DNA of 64,000 nt from Betaproteobacteria bacterium (lineage in GTDB: Bacteria; Pseudomonadota; Gammaproteobacteria; Burkholderiales; Casimicrobiaceae), in NCBI GenBank assembly GCA_013298695.1, contig JAAFIS010000008.1, positions 123,225-187,224 of the forward strand, in the 5' to 3' direction. Shown here piece after piece: positions 1-8,347 of this stretch (its first letter is position 1; each line of letters opens with the position of its first letter). The notes beneath the pieces were generated by a model. That model did no database searches and was not told where the DNA came from. It saw nothing but the letters and a program-made list of their open reading frames with translations. The position numbers and the translations under genes were made by a program.

Positions 1-547
1 ACGGCGCAGGCGGCTCGCTCAGGTTTTGCAAGAGCGAAGTGTGCGTGCGATTCGGCTCGCTAAACACCATGCTCGGTGCGGTGCGACGCCTCGAAGTGTG
101 CGCTGGGAAAGTGTCGCTAGCAACGCCTGCAGTACGACCGTTTGCGGCGCTGGCTGGCGATAGCGACATAGGTAGCGGCGTGCGCGATGGCGCACTAATG
201 GCGTTGGTCGCTGCTGCCGCGCTAGAAAACACAGGACTGGTTTTCGCGGCGCGCGCGCCTTGCTGCGATGCGACGCGCGCGGCTTCGAGCTTGCGCTGCG
301 CAATCAGGCGGTCACGGGGTGCCAGTGAGTTTGGAGGCGTCTTCCGCTCACGTTTTGCTGTCGATTTACGGGTTGGGTCAGTGCTGAGCGCAGCGCGCGT
401 TGCTGCGGATTCGGTGCCTGTAGATGCGCTCAGAACTCTCGCGTTGAGGGAGCCGTTGGTATTCTCGCTCGCAAGCGTGAACGACGAGAGCGTCGCGACA
501 CCGAGCACGAGCCCAATCAGCTTGAAGACGCCGTCGCCCAATCGCAT
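1..547 (-). CDS. Exported low-complexity protein, 3' part missing
   Basis: On the minus strand an open frame runs from an ATG at 547 to the window edge without a stop (182 codons seen). It begins MRLGDGVFKLIGLVLGVATL and continues SSFTLASEN, a typical signal peptide. The rest is rich in Ala, Ser, Thr, Arg and Pro, with no motif I recognise. An in-frame GTG lies three codons upstream (VIR-M); no clear Shine-Dalgarno is seen for either start. I preferred this frame to the overlapping plus-strand frame because only this one gives a convincing N-terminal export signal. Function unknown. Confidence 0.55.
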   Translation of the reverse strand, partial: MRLGDGVFKLIGLVLGVATLSSFTLASENTNGSLNARVLSASTGTESAATRAALSTDPTRKSTAKRERKTPPNSLAPRDRLIAQRKLEAARVASQQGARAAKTSPVFSSAAAATNAISAPSRTPLPMSLSPASAANGRTAGVASDTFPAHTSRRRTAPSMVFSEPNRTHTSLLQNLSEPPAP

Positions 548-761
548 TCGTATCACCGCGCACCCCGTAATTGCCAAATCGAGAAGCAGCGTAGTCGCTC
601 ATCGAGTCGGTCATATTTTGCGCGTAACGCTCGGGCTTTACCAGCGCAAACTCGCTAGTCTCCCTCACTAATGGGATATAGCTAGCGTCGTACTACGCCC
701 TAAAAGATGGGTGATAACGTTAAAAAATTGAGTTTTCGAAACAAAGCGAAAATTCGTTTAC

Positions 762-780
762 GGCCCAATTGAATAGGGCC
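762..780. repeat. Palindrome of the CCCAATT-N-AATTGGG family
   Basis: GGCCCAATTGAATAGGGCC is a near-perfect dyad. It lies just after the aldolase stop (804, minus strand), in the 256-base spacer before the exported protein gene. It belongs to the dispersed 17-bp palindrome family described in the findings. There is no T-run, so it is not a good intrinsic terminator. Confidence 0.5.
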
Positions 781-803
781 ATAAGTGTAATTTTTGTTGG
801 CGA

Positions 804-1835
804 CTATTTTGCTGCGCTTTCGCTCTCAATCGTCCACTTACCTTTTGCCGCGAGGGAATTCATCTTGCAGCGATGCGCAAACGCGTTTTGAGCGGCTTTA
901 TAGTTTTCTGGCTTACCGCGCCACACTTTGAGCGCAGCGAAGTGCAGCGCGCGACTGTAGCTAAACGTAAGCGGCCACGGATTGCCCTCACGTACACCCG
1001 GCTTGTTCATTTCGTTTAAGTGAGCGGCGGAGTCAATGTCGCTTTGTCCGCCCGAAAGGAACACGATGCCAGGCATCGCTGCAGGAATCGTGCGCTTTAA
1101 CACCTCAACGGTGCGCGCGCCGACTTCGGCTTGGCTTGCCCGATTCTTGGCATCTTTGCCGCTCAACACCATGCTCGCCTTCAGAATTGTGTGTTCGATC
1201 GACACTTTGTTATCGGCGAGTTGGCTCATCATGGTGCGCAGCATCGCCTCTGTCACGTCGAAACAGCGATCGATGGAGTGGTCGCCGTCGAGCAACACTT
1301 CGGGTTCCACCACTGGGATGATGTTTGCTTCCTGACAAATCGCCGCGTAACGAGCTAGCGCATGCGCGTTTGCCCAAATACAGCGCGATGTAGGGATGGC
1401 CTCACCAATGGTGATCACCGCGCGCCATTTCGCAAAGCGTGCGCCCATTGCGAAATACTCTTTCATACGCTTTTGTAGGCCGTCGAGGCCGTCGGTGACG
1501 AGCTCGCCCGGTGCCATCGCTAGATCGCGCGTGCCGCCATCGACTTTGATACCGGGAATCACGCCTATTGAATTGAGATAGTCAGCGAACGACTGGCCGC
1601 TTGAATGCTGTTGTCGAATTGTTTCATCATGCAGGATCACTCCAGAAATCGTTGATTTCATGGCGGGCGTTGTAAACAGCATTTCGCGGTAAGTGCGACG
1701 CATCTCCTCGCTATCGGCGACACCGGCCGCGGCGAAACGTTTGGCACAGGTGCCGGCCGATTCGTCGGCAGCGAGTAGGCCTTTTCCAGGGGCAACGAGG
1801 GCTTTAGCGGTGGCGGAGAGAAGAGTGCGATCCAT
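804..1835 (-). CDS. Fructose-bisphosphate aldolase, class I (Schiff-base type)
   Basis: Cleaves fructose 1,6-bisphosphate to dihydroxyacetone phosphate and glyceraldehyde 3-phosphate (or the reverse) in the cytoplasm. The 343 residues have the usual class I length and carry the family hallmarks: GKGLLAADES near residue 20, K136 in AKWR, the two glutamates in VVEPEV (E177, E179) and the Schiff-base lysine K219 in TILKAS. This is the eukaryote-like class I form, not the DhnA/FbaB type or the zinc-dependent class II. It is monocistronic, with a 256-base spacer downstream and about 400 bases upstream. Start: the ATG at 1835, immediately before MDRTLLSATA. Confidence 0.95.
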   Translation of the reverse strand: MDRTLLSATAKALVAPGKGLLAADESAGTCAKRFAAAGVADSEEMRRTYREMLFTTPAMKSTISGVILHDETIRQQHSSGQSFADYLNSIGVIPGIKVDGGTRDLAMAPGELVTDGLDGLQKRMKEYFAMGARFAKWRAVITIGEAIPTSRCIWANAHALARYAAICQEANIIPVVEPEVLLDGDHSIDRCFDVTEAMLRTMMSQLADNKVSIEHTILKASMVLSGKDAKNRASQAEVGARTVEVLKRTIPAAMPGIVFLSGGQSDIDSAAHLNEMNKPGVREGNPWPLTFSYSRALHFAALKVWRGKPENYKAAQNAFAHRCKMNSLAAKGKWTIESESAAK

Positions 1836-2247
1836 AGCTCAATAGTGTGGTGGGGTTGAAGTCAAAAAACTGCTGAGATTCTACGAGGCGAGGTGGACGA
1901 GCGCCTGGTCGCGGCAATAGCGCAGCGTGAGTGGAATCTTGATCGCGCTCGCCGTGAGGAGTGCGCGATGTCGCCAAATGCACACGCTGCCAAACCGGCG
2001 TGCACGCGCCACATAGCGTGGCTTGATCGAAATGCCGACGTTTAGCGGAACTAAATTTGTTGCGGTAAAGCGACTAAATTGGGGGAGAAAGGAGGGTTGT
2101 CAGCAGTCTTAAGTGCGCAGTGAAAACTGATGTACGCCCGTTAAAACGGGGCTTTCGGCGGGATTGACAAAACGCTGGCACGATCTCTGCAAAAGCCCTC
2201 TCACGGGTTACCCGTGTTTATTCGATATGTCGATACGAAAGGAAATT
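1836..2247. other. Intergenic region between aldolase and EF-hand gene
   Basis: These 412 bases hold the divergent upstream regions of the two genes. A frame without stops for about 54 codons lies on the minus strand between about 2045 and 1880 (reads NVGISIKPRYVARARRFGSV). It has no ATG and no clear ribosome site, so I do not call it a gene. The right part holds the sigma-54-type promoter at 2176-2191 and a short hairpin CACGGG-tta-CCCGTG at 2203-2217. Confidence 0.5.
2176..2191 (+). promoter_or_regulatory. Sigma-54 (RpoN) -24/-12 promoter
   Basis: TGGCACGATCTCTGCA fits the consensus TGGCACG-N4-TTGCA with one mismatch. The invariant GG (2177-2178) and GC (2189-2190) are ten bases apart, as RpoN requires. 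Transcription would start near 2202, about 45 bases before the ATG of the EF-hand gene. No RpoN activator gene is seen nearby. Confidence 0.6.
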
Positions 2248-2652
2248 ATGCGCAAGCAGAATTCAAACTTAATGAACGCAACCAAACGACAACGCAACTG
2301 GACCGCTATTGCCAAGGCAAGCGTGCTAGCGACTTCAGCAGGCGTGTTGGCTGCCGCGGCAATGGCGCAAACCACTCCAACGCCAGCGCCCGCGCCCGCG
2401 CCCGCGCCGAAGATGGATAAAGCAATGCCGCCTGCAGCCGCTGCTGGTTCGAACGCACCGACATCTTCACAAAGCATCGACGCGTTGTTTAAGCGCATTG
2501 ATACTGACGCCGATGGATCGCTCTCGAAAACGGAGTTGGAAAAATTCGATCCGGAAGCCGCGAAGAGTTTCGAGAAGTACGACACTGACAAAGACAGCAA
2601 ACTGTCGTTGAGCGAGTTCGATGCGATGGTGAAGGGGCTGCGCGCTAGTTAG
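2248..2652 (+). CDS. Secreted EF-hand calcium-binding protein
   Basis: A small exported protein of 134 residues. It has a basic N-terminus, a hydrophobic stretch (about residues 21-38, SVLATSAGVLAAAAMAQ) and a likely cleavage site after AMA. A proline-alanine spacer follows (PTPAPAPAPAPK). The C-terminus has two EF-hand loops: DTDADGSLSKTE, a canonical calcium loop, and DTDKDSKLSLSE, in which serine replaces the usual glycine. It probably binds calcium in the periplasm; the partner is unknown. The ATG at 2248 was chosen because GAAAGGA stands 5-6 bases upstream; in-frame upstream starts lack this. A sigma-54-type promoter precedes it, which is unusual for such proteins. Confidence 0.8.
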   Translation: MRKQNSNLMNATKRQRNWTAIAKASVLATSAGVLAAAAMAQTTPTPAPAPAPAPKMDKAMPPAAAAGSNAPTSSQSIDALFKRIDTDADGSLSKTELEKFDPEAAKSFEKYDTDKDSKLSLSEFDAMVKGLRAS

Positions 2653-2669
2653 CCCAATCCCCGAGCCAA

Positions 2670-3506
2670 CTAAATGAGTGGCACCGTCAAACGCGCGATG
2701 ACCTCGCGTGTTTGCGGGCGCACGCCGCGCCACCACGCAAACGCTTCAGCAGCTTGCTCGACCAGCATGCCAACGCCATCAGCGACGTGACGCGTGCCGC
2801 CTGCCCGGGCGCGGCGAAGGAATTCGGTGGCGCCACGACCATACGCCAATTCGTAAGCGAGTGTGCTGCCTTGAAACGTTGAGTTTGCAACGGGTGGACA
2901 TGCGGACGCGTTCGCGGCGGAGGTCATATTCACTACGATGTCAAAGTGTTGGCGCTCGATTGACGTGTAGTCGCTTGCTCGCACCATCGAGCGTGGCGCA
3001 ATTTCTGCAATCACCCGTTCGGCTTTCGCCACATCGCGATTGGCGATAACAATTTCACTCGGCGCTTGCGACACAAACGGCATTAAAGCGCCGCGAGTTG
3101 CGCCGCCAGCGCCAAGTATCAAAACTCGTGCATCACGCAGTGAAACGTTGAGGTTCACCGTGATGTCGCGTACCAAGCCGACGCCGTCGAAGTTTTCTGC
3201 ATATACGGCGTCGTCCACAAATTTAAGCGCATTCGCAGCCCCCGCGATTTTTGCTGCCTCGCTCGGATCAGTTGCGTAGGTGAACGCATTTAACTTAAAC
3301 GGTGCGGTGACGTTCATTCCCTTCGCGCCGCGCGCTCTAAACTCATCTACGGCACTCTCAAAACCGTCGGCTGGCGCAAGGATCCGTCCGTAATCGATAT
3401 CCTGACCACACGACTCGGCGAAGAGCGCGTGAATGGTGGGCGATTGACTGTGAGCAATGGGATTGCCGATAACGGCGTAGAGATCGGTCATGGGCGCAGG
3501 TTTCAT
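2670..3506 (-). CDS. aroE: Shikimate dehydrogenase (NADP+)
   Basis: Reduces 3-dehydroshikimate to shikimate in the chorismate pathway, in the cytoplasm. The 278 residues show the shikimate-binding motif SQSP (20-23), the catalytic pair K71 in NVTAPFK and D107 in ENFDGVG, the nucleotide-binding GAGGATRG (about 132-139), the ANR cofactor clamp, and the C-terminal DGVGMLVEQAAEAF. It starts 35 bases after the stop of the SulP gene on the same strand, so the two may share a transcript. A second in-frame Met (residue 6) could be the true start. The EF-hand gene converges on it from the other strand. Confidence 0.95.
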   Translation of the reverse strand: MKPAPMTDLYAVIGNPIAHSQSPTIHALFAESCGQDIDYGRILAPADGFESAVDEFRARGAKGMNVTAPFKLNAFTYATDPSEAAKIAGAANALKFVDDAVYAENFDGVGLVRDITVNLNVSLRDARVLILGAGGATRGALMPFVSQAPSEIVIANRDVAKAERVIAEIAPRSMVRASDYTSIERQHFDIVVNMTSAANASACPPVANSTFQGSTLAYELAYGRGATEFLRRARAGGTRHVADGVGMLVEQAAEAFAWWRGVRPQTREVIARLTVPLI

Positions 3507-3541
3507 TGTGATCCATGATTTTGCCTTGTGTAGCCGCTAAT

Positions 3542-4831
3542 TCAACTCCGCGAAGAATCGCTACGGAACCACGACACGATCAGCGATACGCCGACCCCCA
3601 GCAAAACCGCAAACTCAAGCGGCAGACACAGCGTGGCGACGAACGTAGCTACCAGCGTGATGCGTTCATGCTTATCGTTGAGCAGTCGCGCAATTTCACG
3701 CCGATCAATCAAGCCCCATGCGACAAGTCCCAAAATCGCTGCGACCGCTGAGAGCGGAAGGTAAGTCGCAAAGGGTGCAACGAACAGCAATATCACCACC
3801 AGGAAAGCCGATGCCGCGATGGCTGAGAACGGCGTGACGGCCCCGCTCTGCACGTTTACACCAGAGCGATTAAACGAGCCACTTGCCGGGTAGGAAGAGA
3901 AAAATGAGCCAGCGAGATTAGCGAGCCCTTGCCCCACGAATTCCTGCGAAGCGTTAAATGATTCCTTGTTCTTTCGTGCAAGTGCTTGCGCAATTGAGCT
4001 GGCTTCTGCGAGCGCGAGTAGCGTCATGGCCAGCGATGGCAACAGCAACAGTTGCAGCGTCGCCATGTCGATCAGAGGCATCGACAGAGGCGGCAGCGAA
4101 GCCGTGATCGCATCCACGTAGCGTTGCGAGAGCAACGGGTCCAACCAGCGCGCCGCAGTCGCGTACAGCGCGCCAGCAACCACCGCGATGAGCAGCGCGG
4201 GGACTATTCGGTTCAGCGGTTGCCACAACAGCGCGGCGATCAGTGTCAAGAGTGCAGTGCTGGTGGCGAAAATGTTTGCGTTCGGCAGAACGGTGGGAAG
4301 CTGTTTCAAGCTCTGCCAAACGGCGGTTCCGCGCGGTAGATCAATTCCGAAGAAATTACCCAGTTGCGAGTTCACGATGAGCACCGCCGCTCCTGCGGTG
4401 AATCCGACAATCACGCTGTGAGAGACGTAGTTCACGATACGCCCCGCGCGCAACGCGCCTAGCAAAATCTGCCACACGCCCACCATGAACGAAAGCGTGA
4501 TCACTAAGGATACAAAACGCGTGGATTCGGGCGTTGCAAGGGGCGCAATCATTGCCAGAACGGTTAGCGAAATAGCGTTGGCTGGCCCCGTAATCATTTG
4601 GCGAGAAGCGCCGAAAAGAGCGGCTACGATGCACGGAATCATCGCGCTGTAAAGACCATATTCAGGGGGCAAACCCGCGAGAGTTGCAAATGCAATGCCT
4701 TGCGGAAGAACCACGATTGCACCCGTGAGCCCCGCGAGCAGATCAGCGCGCAGCACATCGTTTTTGCGCAGCAAAGGCAGCCATTCGAGGAACGGAAACC
4801 ACACTTGAACGCGCGGCGGTTTAGTGGTCAT
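3542..4831 (-). CDS. SulP-family anion transporter without STAS domain
   Basis: An inner-membrane carrier of the SulP/SLC26 family. The N-terminus has the family signature LLAGLTGAIVVLPQGIAFA followed by PPEYGLYSAMIP and TGPANAISL. About ten to twelve hydrophobic segments follow. Most SulP proteins (about 550 residues) end in a cytoplasmic STAS domain. This one is only 429 residues and stops right after the last membrane segment (VSLIVSWFRSDSSRS), so STAS is absent. It lies 33 bases downstream of soeC on the same strand. I infer a role in sulfate or sulfite movement tied to the sulfite dehydrogenase. Bicarbonate or another anion is possible. Confidence 0.85.
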   Translation of the reverse strand: MTTKPPRVQVWFPFLEWLPLLRKNDVLRADLLAGLTGAIVVLPQGIAFATLAGLPPEYGLYSAMIPCIVAALFGASRQMITGPANAISLTVLAMIAPLATPESTRFVSLVITLSFMVGVWQILLGALRAGRIVNYVSHSVIVGFTAGAAVLIVNSQLGNFFGIDLPRGTAVWQSLKQLPTVLPNANIFATSTALLTLIAALLWQPLNRIVPALLIAVVAGALYATAARWLDPLLSQRYVDAITASLPPLSMPLIDMATLQLLLLPSLAMTLLALAEASSIAQALARKNKESFNASQEFVGQGLANLAGSFFSSYPASGSFNRSGVNVQSGAVTPFSAIAASAFLVVILLFVAPFATYLPLSAVAAILGLVAWGLIDRREIARLLNDKHERITLVATFVATLCLPLEFAVLLGVGVSLIVSWFRSDSSRS

Positions 4832-4864
4832 TGCTTTTTCGTTTAGCGCAGCGAGCGTTCGTTT

Positions 4865-5854
4865 TCACACCGATGCTTGGCCGTGATACAGACGCACCAC
4901 GTGTTCCGCCTCCGCGAAAAAAAGCCAGCGCTCGACAAGCAGCCCCGCAATGCAAAACACGACAGCGACCCAATACCAGGTGGTCAATGCGAGCAACGCG
5001 AATGGCACAACAAACGCCCAGATGATCGCGAGCCATCGCAGCAGTCGCGCGCGCTCTCGCGCTAATTGAAATCCGAATTCGTGGGTGAGAAACGTGCCGT
5101 GCGAATGTCCTACGTCAAGCATTCTCACCCGACCTTCGGCGACACCGAGAGCGCTTTCTAGAGTGTGTTTTCGCGGATGGCGCAACAGATAGCTCACATA
5201 CAACACGACGCCCACTATCAGAAACAAGAGCGCCATCATCGGTTTACCGAGGCGCCCGACCTCCATGGGCCGCAGTGACAACGCTGCGGTGAATAGCACC
5301 GCACCGCTCATCAATCCGAAGACAACATACTTCGCGGGCGTGATCCAAGTATTCCAACGCGGCACGGTCTTCAAACACGCGTAGATCATGCCCGTGCAAT
5401 ACAAAATTGCAATCGCGCAAAGGATAACAAGAGCAATGGTTGCGTTTGCGAATGCGCCGTAACCCGCGTGAATCACGACTATGTGCAATGCGAGAAGCGG
5501 GAAGAACAAAAGCGCGAGCAGTCCCTCGCGCGAGAGCCAGGACGTGCGCCATCGAGCGAGCGCATAGACCGCGTTTTTTCGGTTGGCCAGATGCAGTGTG
5601 GATGACGCCAGTCCGGCAATCGTTAACGCGGCGCCGATCGCAAGCGCTTTGTAAAACGTAGAAACATCCATGCGAATGTGCTGCTGCATCGTCGATGCGA
5701 TCAGTGTCCAGATCGTGAGCCCGAGCCCCGCGCCAGAAAACACAGTGAAGAATATGACGGAAAGCGCGGGTTTCACAAATATCCGTTGACACAACAGAGG
5801 CCGGGGCCAGTTGCTGAGAGAGTCTGAGCGTTGACGTCGCGATTGACCTCGCAT
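4865..5854 (-). CDS. soeC: DmsC/NrfD-type membrane anchor, probable sulfite dehydrogenase subunit C
   Basis: Quinone-reactive membrane subunit of a molybdoenzyme complex. It has about eight hydrophobic segments, the DmsC-like start KPALSVIFFTVFSGAGLGL, and SWLSREGLL after the third segment. It follows soeB by 20 bases and precedes the SulP gene by 33 bases. The first 26 residues (MRGQSRRQRSDSLSNWPR...) do not look like the family. A GTG at 5776 would give MKPALSVIFFTV and a 303-residue protein close to known SoeC length; neither start has a strong ribosome site. The subunit-C role is inferred from its partners; DMSO or polysulfide reductase anchors are related alternatives. Confidence 0.8.
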   Translation of the reverse strand: MRGQSRRQRSDSLSNWPRPLLCQRIFVKPALSVIFFTVFSGAGLGLTIWTLIASTMQQHIRMDVSTFYKALAIGAALTIAGLASSTLHLANRKNAVYALARWRTSWLSREGLLALLFFPLLALHIVVIHAGYGAFANATIALVILCAIAILYCTGMIYACLKTVPRWNTWITPAKYVVFGLMSGAVLFTAALSLRPMEVGRLGKPMMALLFLIVGVVLYVSYLLRHPRKHTLESALGVAEGRVRMLDVGHSHGTFLTHEFGFQLARERARLLRWLAIIWAFVVPFALLALTTWYWVAVVFCIAGLLVERWLFFAEAEHVVRLYHGQASV

Positions 5855-5873
5855 CGCAAAGCGAGAGCTGCAC

Positions 5874-6653
5874 TCATAGCTGAATCAGCCGGTTCACAAA
5901 CGCTCTTGCCTTCTCGCTCAACCCCGCGCGCACCGGAATTTCGACATCAACAACGACAGGTTTCCGCGGGGAAAGATAAGCATTCGTAGGTTTGTAGCCG
6001 AGCTCATCAAGCATCGATTGCCGACCGCGGGCTGCGGCAAGTTTCGACACCTTGGATTGCGGATCGTCGTAATCGCCAAAGTGTCGCGCGTGCGTCGGGC
6101 ACGCGAGTACGCACGCCGGTTGCCGTTCTTCTTCGGGTAACTGTGTGTCGTAAATCCGATCAACGCAGAGCGTGCATTTCTTCATGACACCCGCGTTTTC
6201 ATCGAGTTCACGAGCGCCGTATGGGCATGCCCAAGCGCAGTAGTTGCAACCCATGCAGCGACTCGGATCGACTAGCACAATGCCATCTTCGGCACGCTTG
6301 TACGAAGCGCCAGTCGGACACACCGTGACGCAATGCGCTTCTTCGCAATGCATGCAGCTCATCGGCACGTTGATCGTTTTTGAGAGAGGAACGTAAGCTC
6401 CTTTCCCTTCAAGGGGAAGGTTGGGATGGGGATGGTGTTCCGTCGATTGACAGCGTTGCGGCGAAAACGCTGGATCACCCTCAACTTCGTAATGGCGAAT
6501 CCGGTTGTACCAAACCCCGCTCGGCGCTTGACCGTACGCGTCGTAATCAGGCGCACCGCCCATTAACGACGCACCATTCCATTCCTTGCAGGCGACTGCG
6601 CAGGCGTGGCAGCCGACGCAGGTATCAAGATCAATAGCGAGGCCGAGGCGCAT
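5874..6653 (-). CDS. soeB: Four-cluster 4Fe-4S ferredoxin subunit, probable sulfite dehydrogenase subunit B
   Basis: Electron-transfer subunit linking a molybdopterin subunit to the membrane anchor. It has the cysteine groups of a DmsB/SoeB-type protein: CVGCHACAVAC (from residue 12), CMHCEEAHCVTVCPTGA, CMGCNYCAWACPYGA, and CTLCVDR with CVLACPTHA. There is no signal peptide, so it is cytoplasmic. Its 259 residues exceed the usual 235-240. The excess is at about residues 71-86 (TEHHPHPNLPLEGKGA), encoded by a palindromic repeat that keeps the frame. It lies between two cluster motifs, so clusters should form. Read with soeC and the distant soeA. Confidence 0.85.
   Translation of the reverse strand: MRLGLAIDLDTCVGCHACAVACKEWNGASLMGGAPDYDAYGQAPSGVWYNRIRHYEVEGDPAFSPQRCQSTEHHPHPNLPLEGKGAYVPLSKTINVPMSCMHCEEAHCVTVCPTGASYKRAEDGIVLVDPSRCMGCNYCAWACPYGARELDENAGVMKKCTLCVDRIYDTQLPEEERQPACVLACPTHARHFGDYDDPQSKVSKLAAARGRQSMLDELGYKPTNAYLSPRKPVVVDVEIPVRAGLSEKARAFVNRLIQL
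6398..6442. repeat. REP-like palindromic element inside soeB, translated in frame
   Basis: The core CCTTTCCCTTCAAGGGGAAGG is a palindrome followed by TTGGGATGGGGATGG. This is the same architecture as the elements at 10999-11104 in soeA. On the coding strand it reads HPHPNLPLEGKGA, a peptide typical of this repeat type. It adds about 15 codons without a stop or frameshift. Confidence 0.8.
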
Positions 6654-6748
6654 GAGAAACGAAAAGAAAACAACGTTCGCAGTTTAAGTCATCTATATGA
6701 GTTGCGGGAACCGCTTCTAACGAAAAACAACGCAAGAGGGTGACGTCG

Positions 6749-7630
6749 TCAACTATCGCCACGCGAGGAGGGCGGCGTTCGATTTTGTGACAGCCATTCT
6801 CGGGGCGACACACCGATTCTCGAGGAAAAAACGCGCGATAGCGCCGATGCATTGGCGTAGCCGAGATCATTGGCGAGCATTTTGATCGGTTGTCCTTCAC
6901 GCAACCGCGTTTGCGCAAGCGTAAGGCGCCAATCGGTTAGGTACTCAAGTGGTGTTCGGCCAACGATTTCGCGAAATCGATTGGCAAAGGCGCTGCGCGA
7001 CATACCGGCAAGTCGCCCAAGGCTTTCGAGTGTCCAGGCGTCGCCGGGTTGCTCGTGCATTGCGACGAGTGCGCGGGCGAGCCTTGGATCCGACAATCCA
7101 CCGATCAATCCTGGTCGTGTACCCACCGTCTCCGGATTGTCCAAACACCATCGCAGCAGCTGAATCAACACGACCTCGAAGATCTTGTCCGCCAGTAATC
7201 TACGCCCACACTTCACGGAATCTGCTTCTTCAAAGAGCAGATTGAGCGACGATTCAAGTCCGTGTATCGCAGCGAGCGGTATCGCAATTAACGGCGGTAG
7301 CGCGCGAGCAATGGGGTTGTTTGCGCCGCCGTCGAAGTCAAGCGTCGCACACACAAAGTCCGCGCCTTCTACCGGCGGGTTGTGAAAACTGTGAAGGATC
7401 GGCCTTGGATAGAAAAGCACACTCGGTTCGGAAAGTCGAATCCGCTTGGGCAGTGCAGTTGCGCGCGGATGGGTTACTTCTAGTTCACCCCGTCGCAAAA
7501 CGTGCAGATAGCCCAGCCCACGGTCGGCATCGAAACGATGGAGTCCACAGAGGCGTCCTGCATAAAACATTTCCGCTCTCACGTGAAAATGGTCGAGCAG
7601 CGCGGTGAGGCGATCCTGATGTGGCGGCAT
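6749..7630 (-). CDS. AraC-family transcriptional regulator with cupin-type sensor domain
   Basis: A 293-residue regulator. Residues 1 to about 185 form the cupin-like ligand domain (FYAGRLCGLHRFD, GYLHVLRRGELEVTH, LFYPRPILHSF). The last 100 residues hold two helix-turn-helix motifs: LESLGRLAGMSRSAFANRFRE and IKMLANDLGYANASALSRVF, the second with the family's GY..ASALSR pattern. It is divergent from the AhpD-like gene at 7808, so it most likely controls that gene from the shared 177-base spacer. Its stop lies 95 bases before soeB on the same strand. The inducer is unknown. Confidence 0.9.
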   Translation of the reverse strand: MPPHQDRLTALLDHFHVRAEMFYAGRLCGLHRFDADRGLGYLHVLRRGELEVTHPRATALPKRIRLSEPSVLFYPRPILHSFHNPPVEGADFVCATLDFDGGANNPIARALPPLIAIPLAAIHGLESSLNLLFEEADSVKCGRRLLADKIFEVVLIQLLRWCLDNPETVGTRPGLIGGLSDPRLARALVAMHEQPGDAWTLESLGRLAGMSRSAFANRFREIVGRTPLEYLTDWRLTLAQTRLREGQPIKMLANDLGYANASALSRVFSSRIGVSPREWLSQNRTPPSSRGDS

Positions 7631-7807
7631 GTTTGGTTTATACGAATTGGTAGCTAAATAATACTTTACGTAACTAATAGTATCGCAATGAGCGCGAAAA
7701 TTCCAACTCGCAAATTCAAAGCGTCAGCGCAAGCGAAACCGGTCCCGGCAACCCTTGTGGCGCGTTGAAGTACGTAAACCCATTCACCACTTTCAAAAGG
7801 ACATCCC
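7631..7807. promoter_or_regulatory. Shared divergent promoter region of AraC gene and AhpD-like gene
   Basis: 177 bases. An AT-rich patch at 7655-7684 contains the palindrome TTACGTAA (7666-7673) inside a looser dyad ATACT...AGTAT. This is a candidate operator for the AraC regulator. AAAAGGA stands just before the ATG at 7808. I see no certain -35/-10 pair. Confidence 0.3.
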
Positions 7808-8347
7808 ATGCCTCGCCTAAATATCGACACCACGCGCGTTCCTCTCGCCAGTCAAAACACGCTGAAGGACATTCACGCTGCGTTCGGAGCTACACCGAAC
7901 ATGTTCAAACTGGTTGCCAATTCCCCTGCAGCGCTCAAAAGCATGTGGGGCTCATTTGCATCGCTCGGCAGCGGAACGCTTGGCGCGAAACTCGGCGAAC
8001 AGATCGCCGTGGCCATTGCTGAACGGAATCGTTGCGAATACTGTCTTGCAGCGCACACGTTGATTGGCACTAACGCCGGGGCGACCGTCACGGAGATGGC
8101 GGCCGCACAAAAAGGCGAAGCAGCTGACGTTAAAACTGCGGCCGCATTGCAGTTCGCGCTGAAGCTCGTTAACGAGCGAGGTCGCGTCTCCGCAGCTGAG
8201 GTTGAACGCGTTCGCGCAGCGGGTTACGGCGATGAACAGATTATGGAAATTGTCGCGCACGTGGCACTGAACTTATTCACGAACTACGTAAACAATGCTT
8301 TCGAGACCACGCTTGACTTTCCGAAAGTGGCGCTGAACGCGAGTTAG
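7808..8347 (+). CDS. Carboxymuconolactone decarboxylase / AhpD-like peroxidase-fold protein
   Basis: An all-helical AhpD-superfamily protein of 179 residues, probably cytoplasmic. It has the redox pair C76 and C79 in CEYCLAAH with H83, the active-site pattern of alkylhydroperoxidase AhpD. FGATPNMFKLVANSP near residue 27 matches the longer CMD proteins found next to AraC regulators. It probably reduces peroxides or responds to reactive aldehydes; the substrate is not shown. AAAAGGA lies a few bases before the ATG. It is divergent from its likely regulator. Its stop overlaps the stop of the convergent ATP-grasp gene by four bases. Confidence 0.85.
   Translation: MPRLNIDTTRVPLASQNTLKDIHAAFGATPNMFKLVANSPAALKSMWGSFASLGSGTLGAKLGEQIAVAIAERNRCEYCLAAHTLIGTNAGATVTEMAAAQKGEAADVKTAAALQFALKLVNERGRVSAAEVERVRAAGYGDEQIMEIVAHVALNLFTNYVNNAFETTLDFPKVALNAS

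Noticed and set aside
39..671. Long plus-strand open frame (210 codons) at the left edge
   Set aside because: The opposite strand has a frame with a clear signal peptide over the same bases; the plus frame has no recognisable feature and looks like its shadow.
1880..2045. Minus-strand stretch of about 54 codons without stops
   Set aside because: No start codon with a ribosome site; could be chance in GC-rich DNA. Noted in the intergenic entry.
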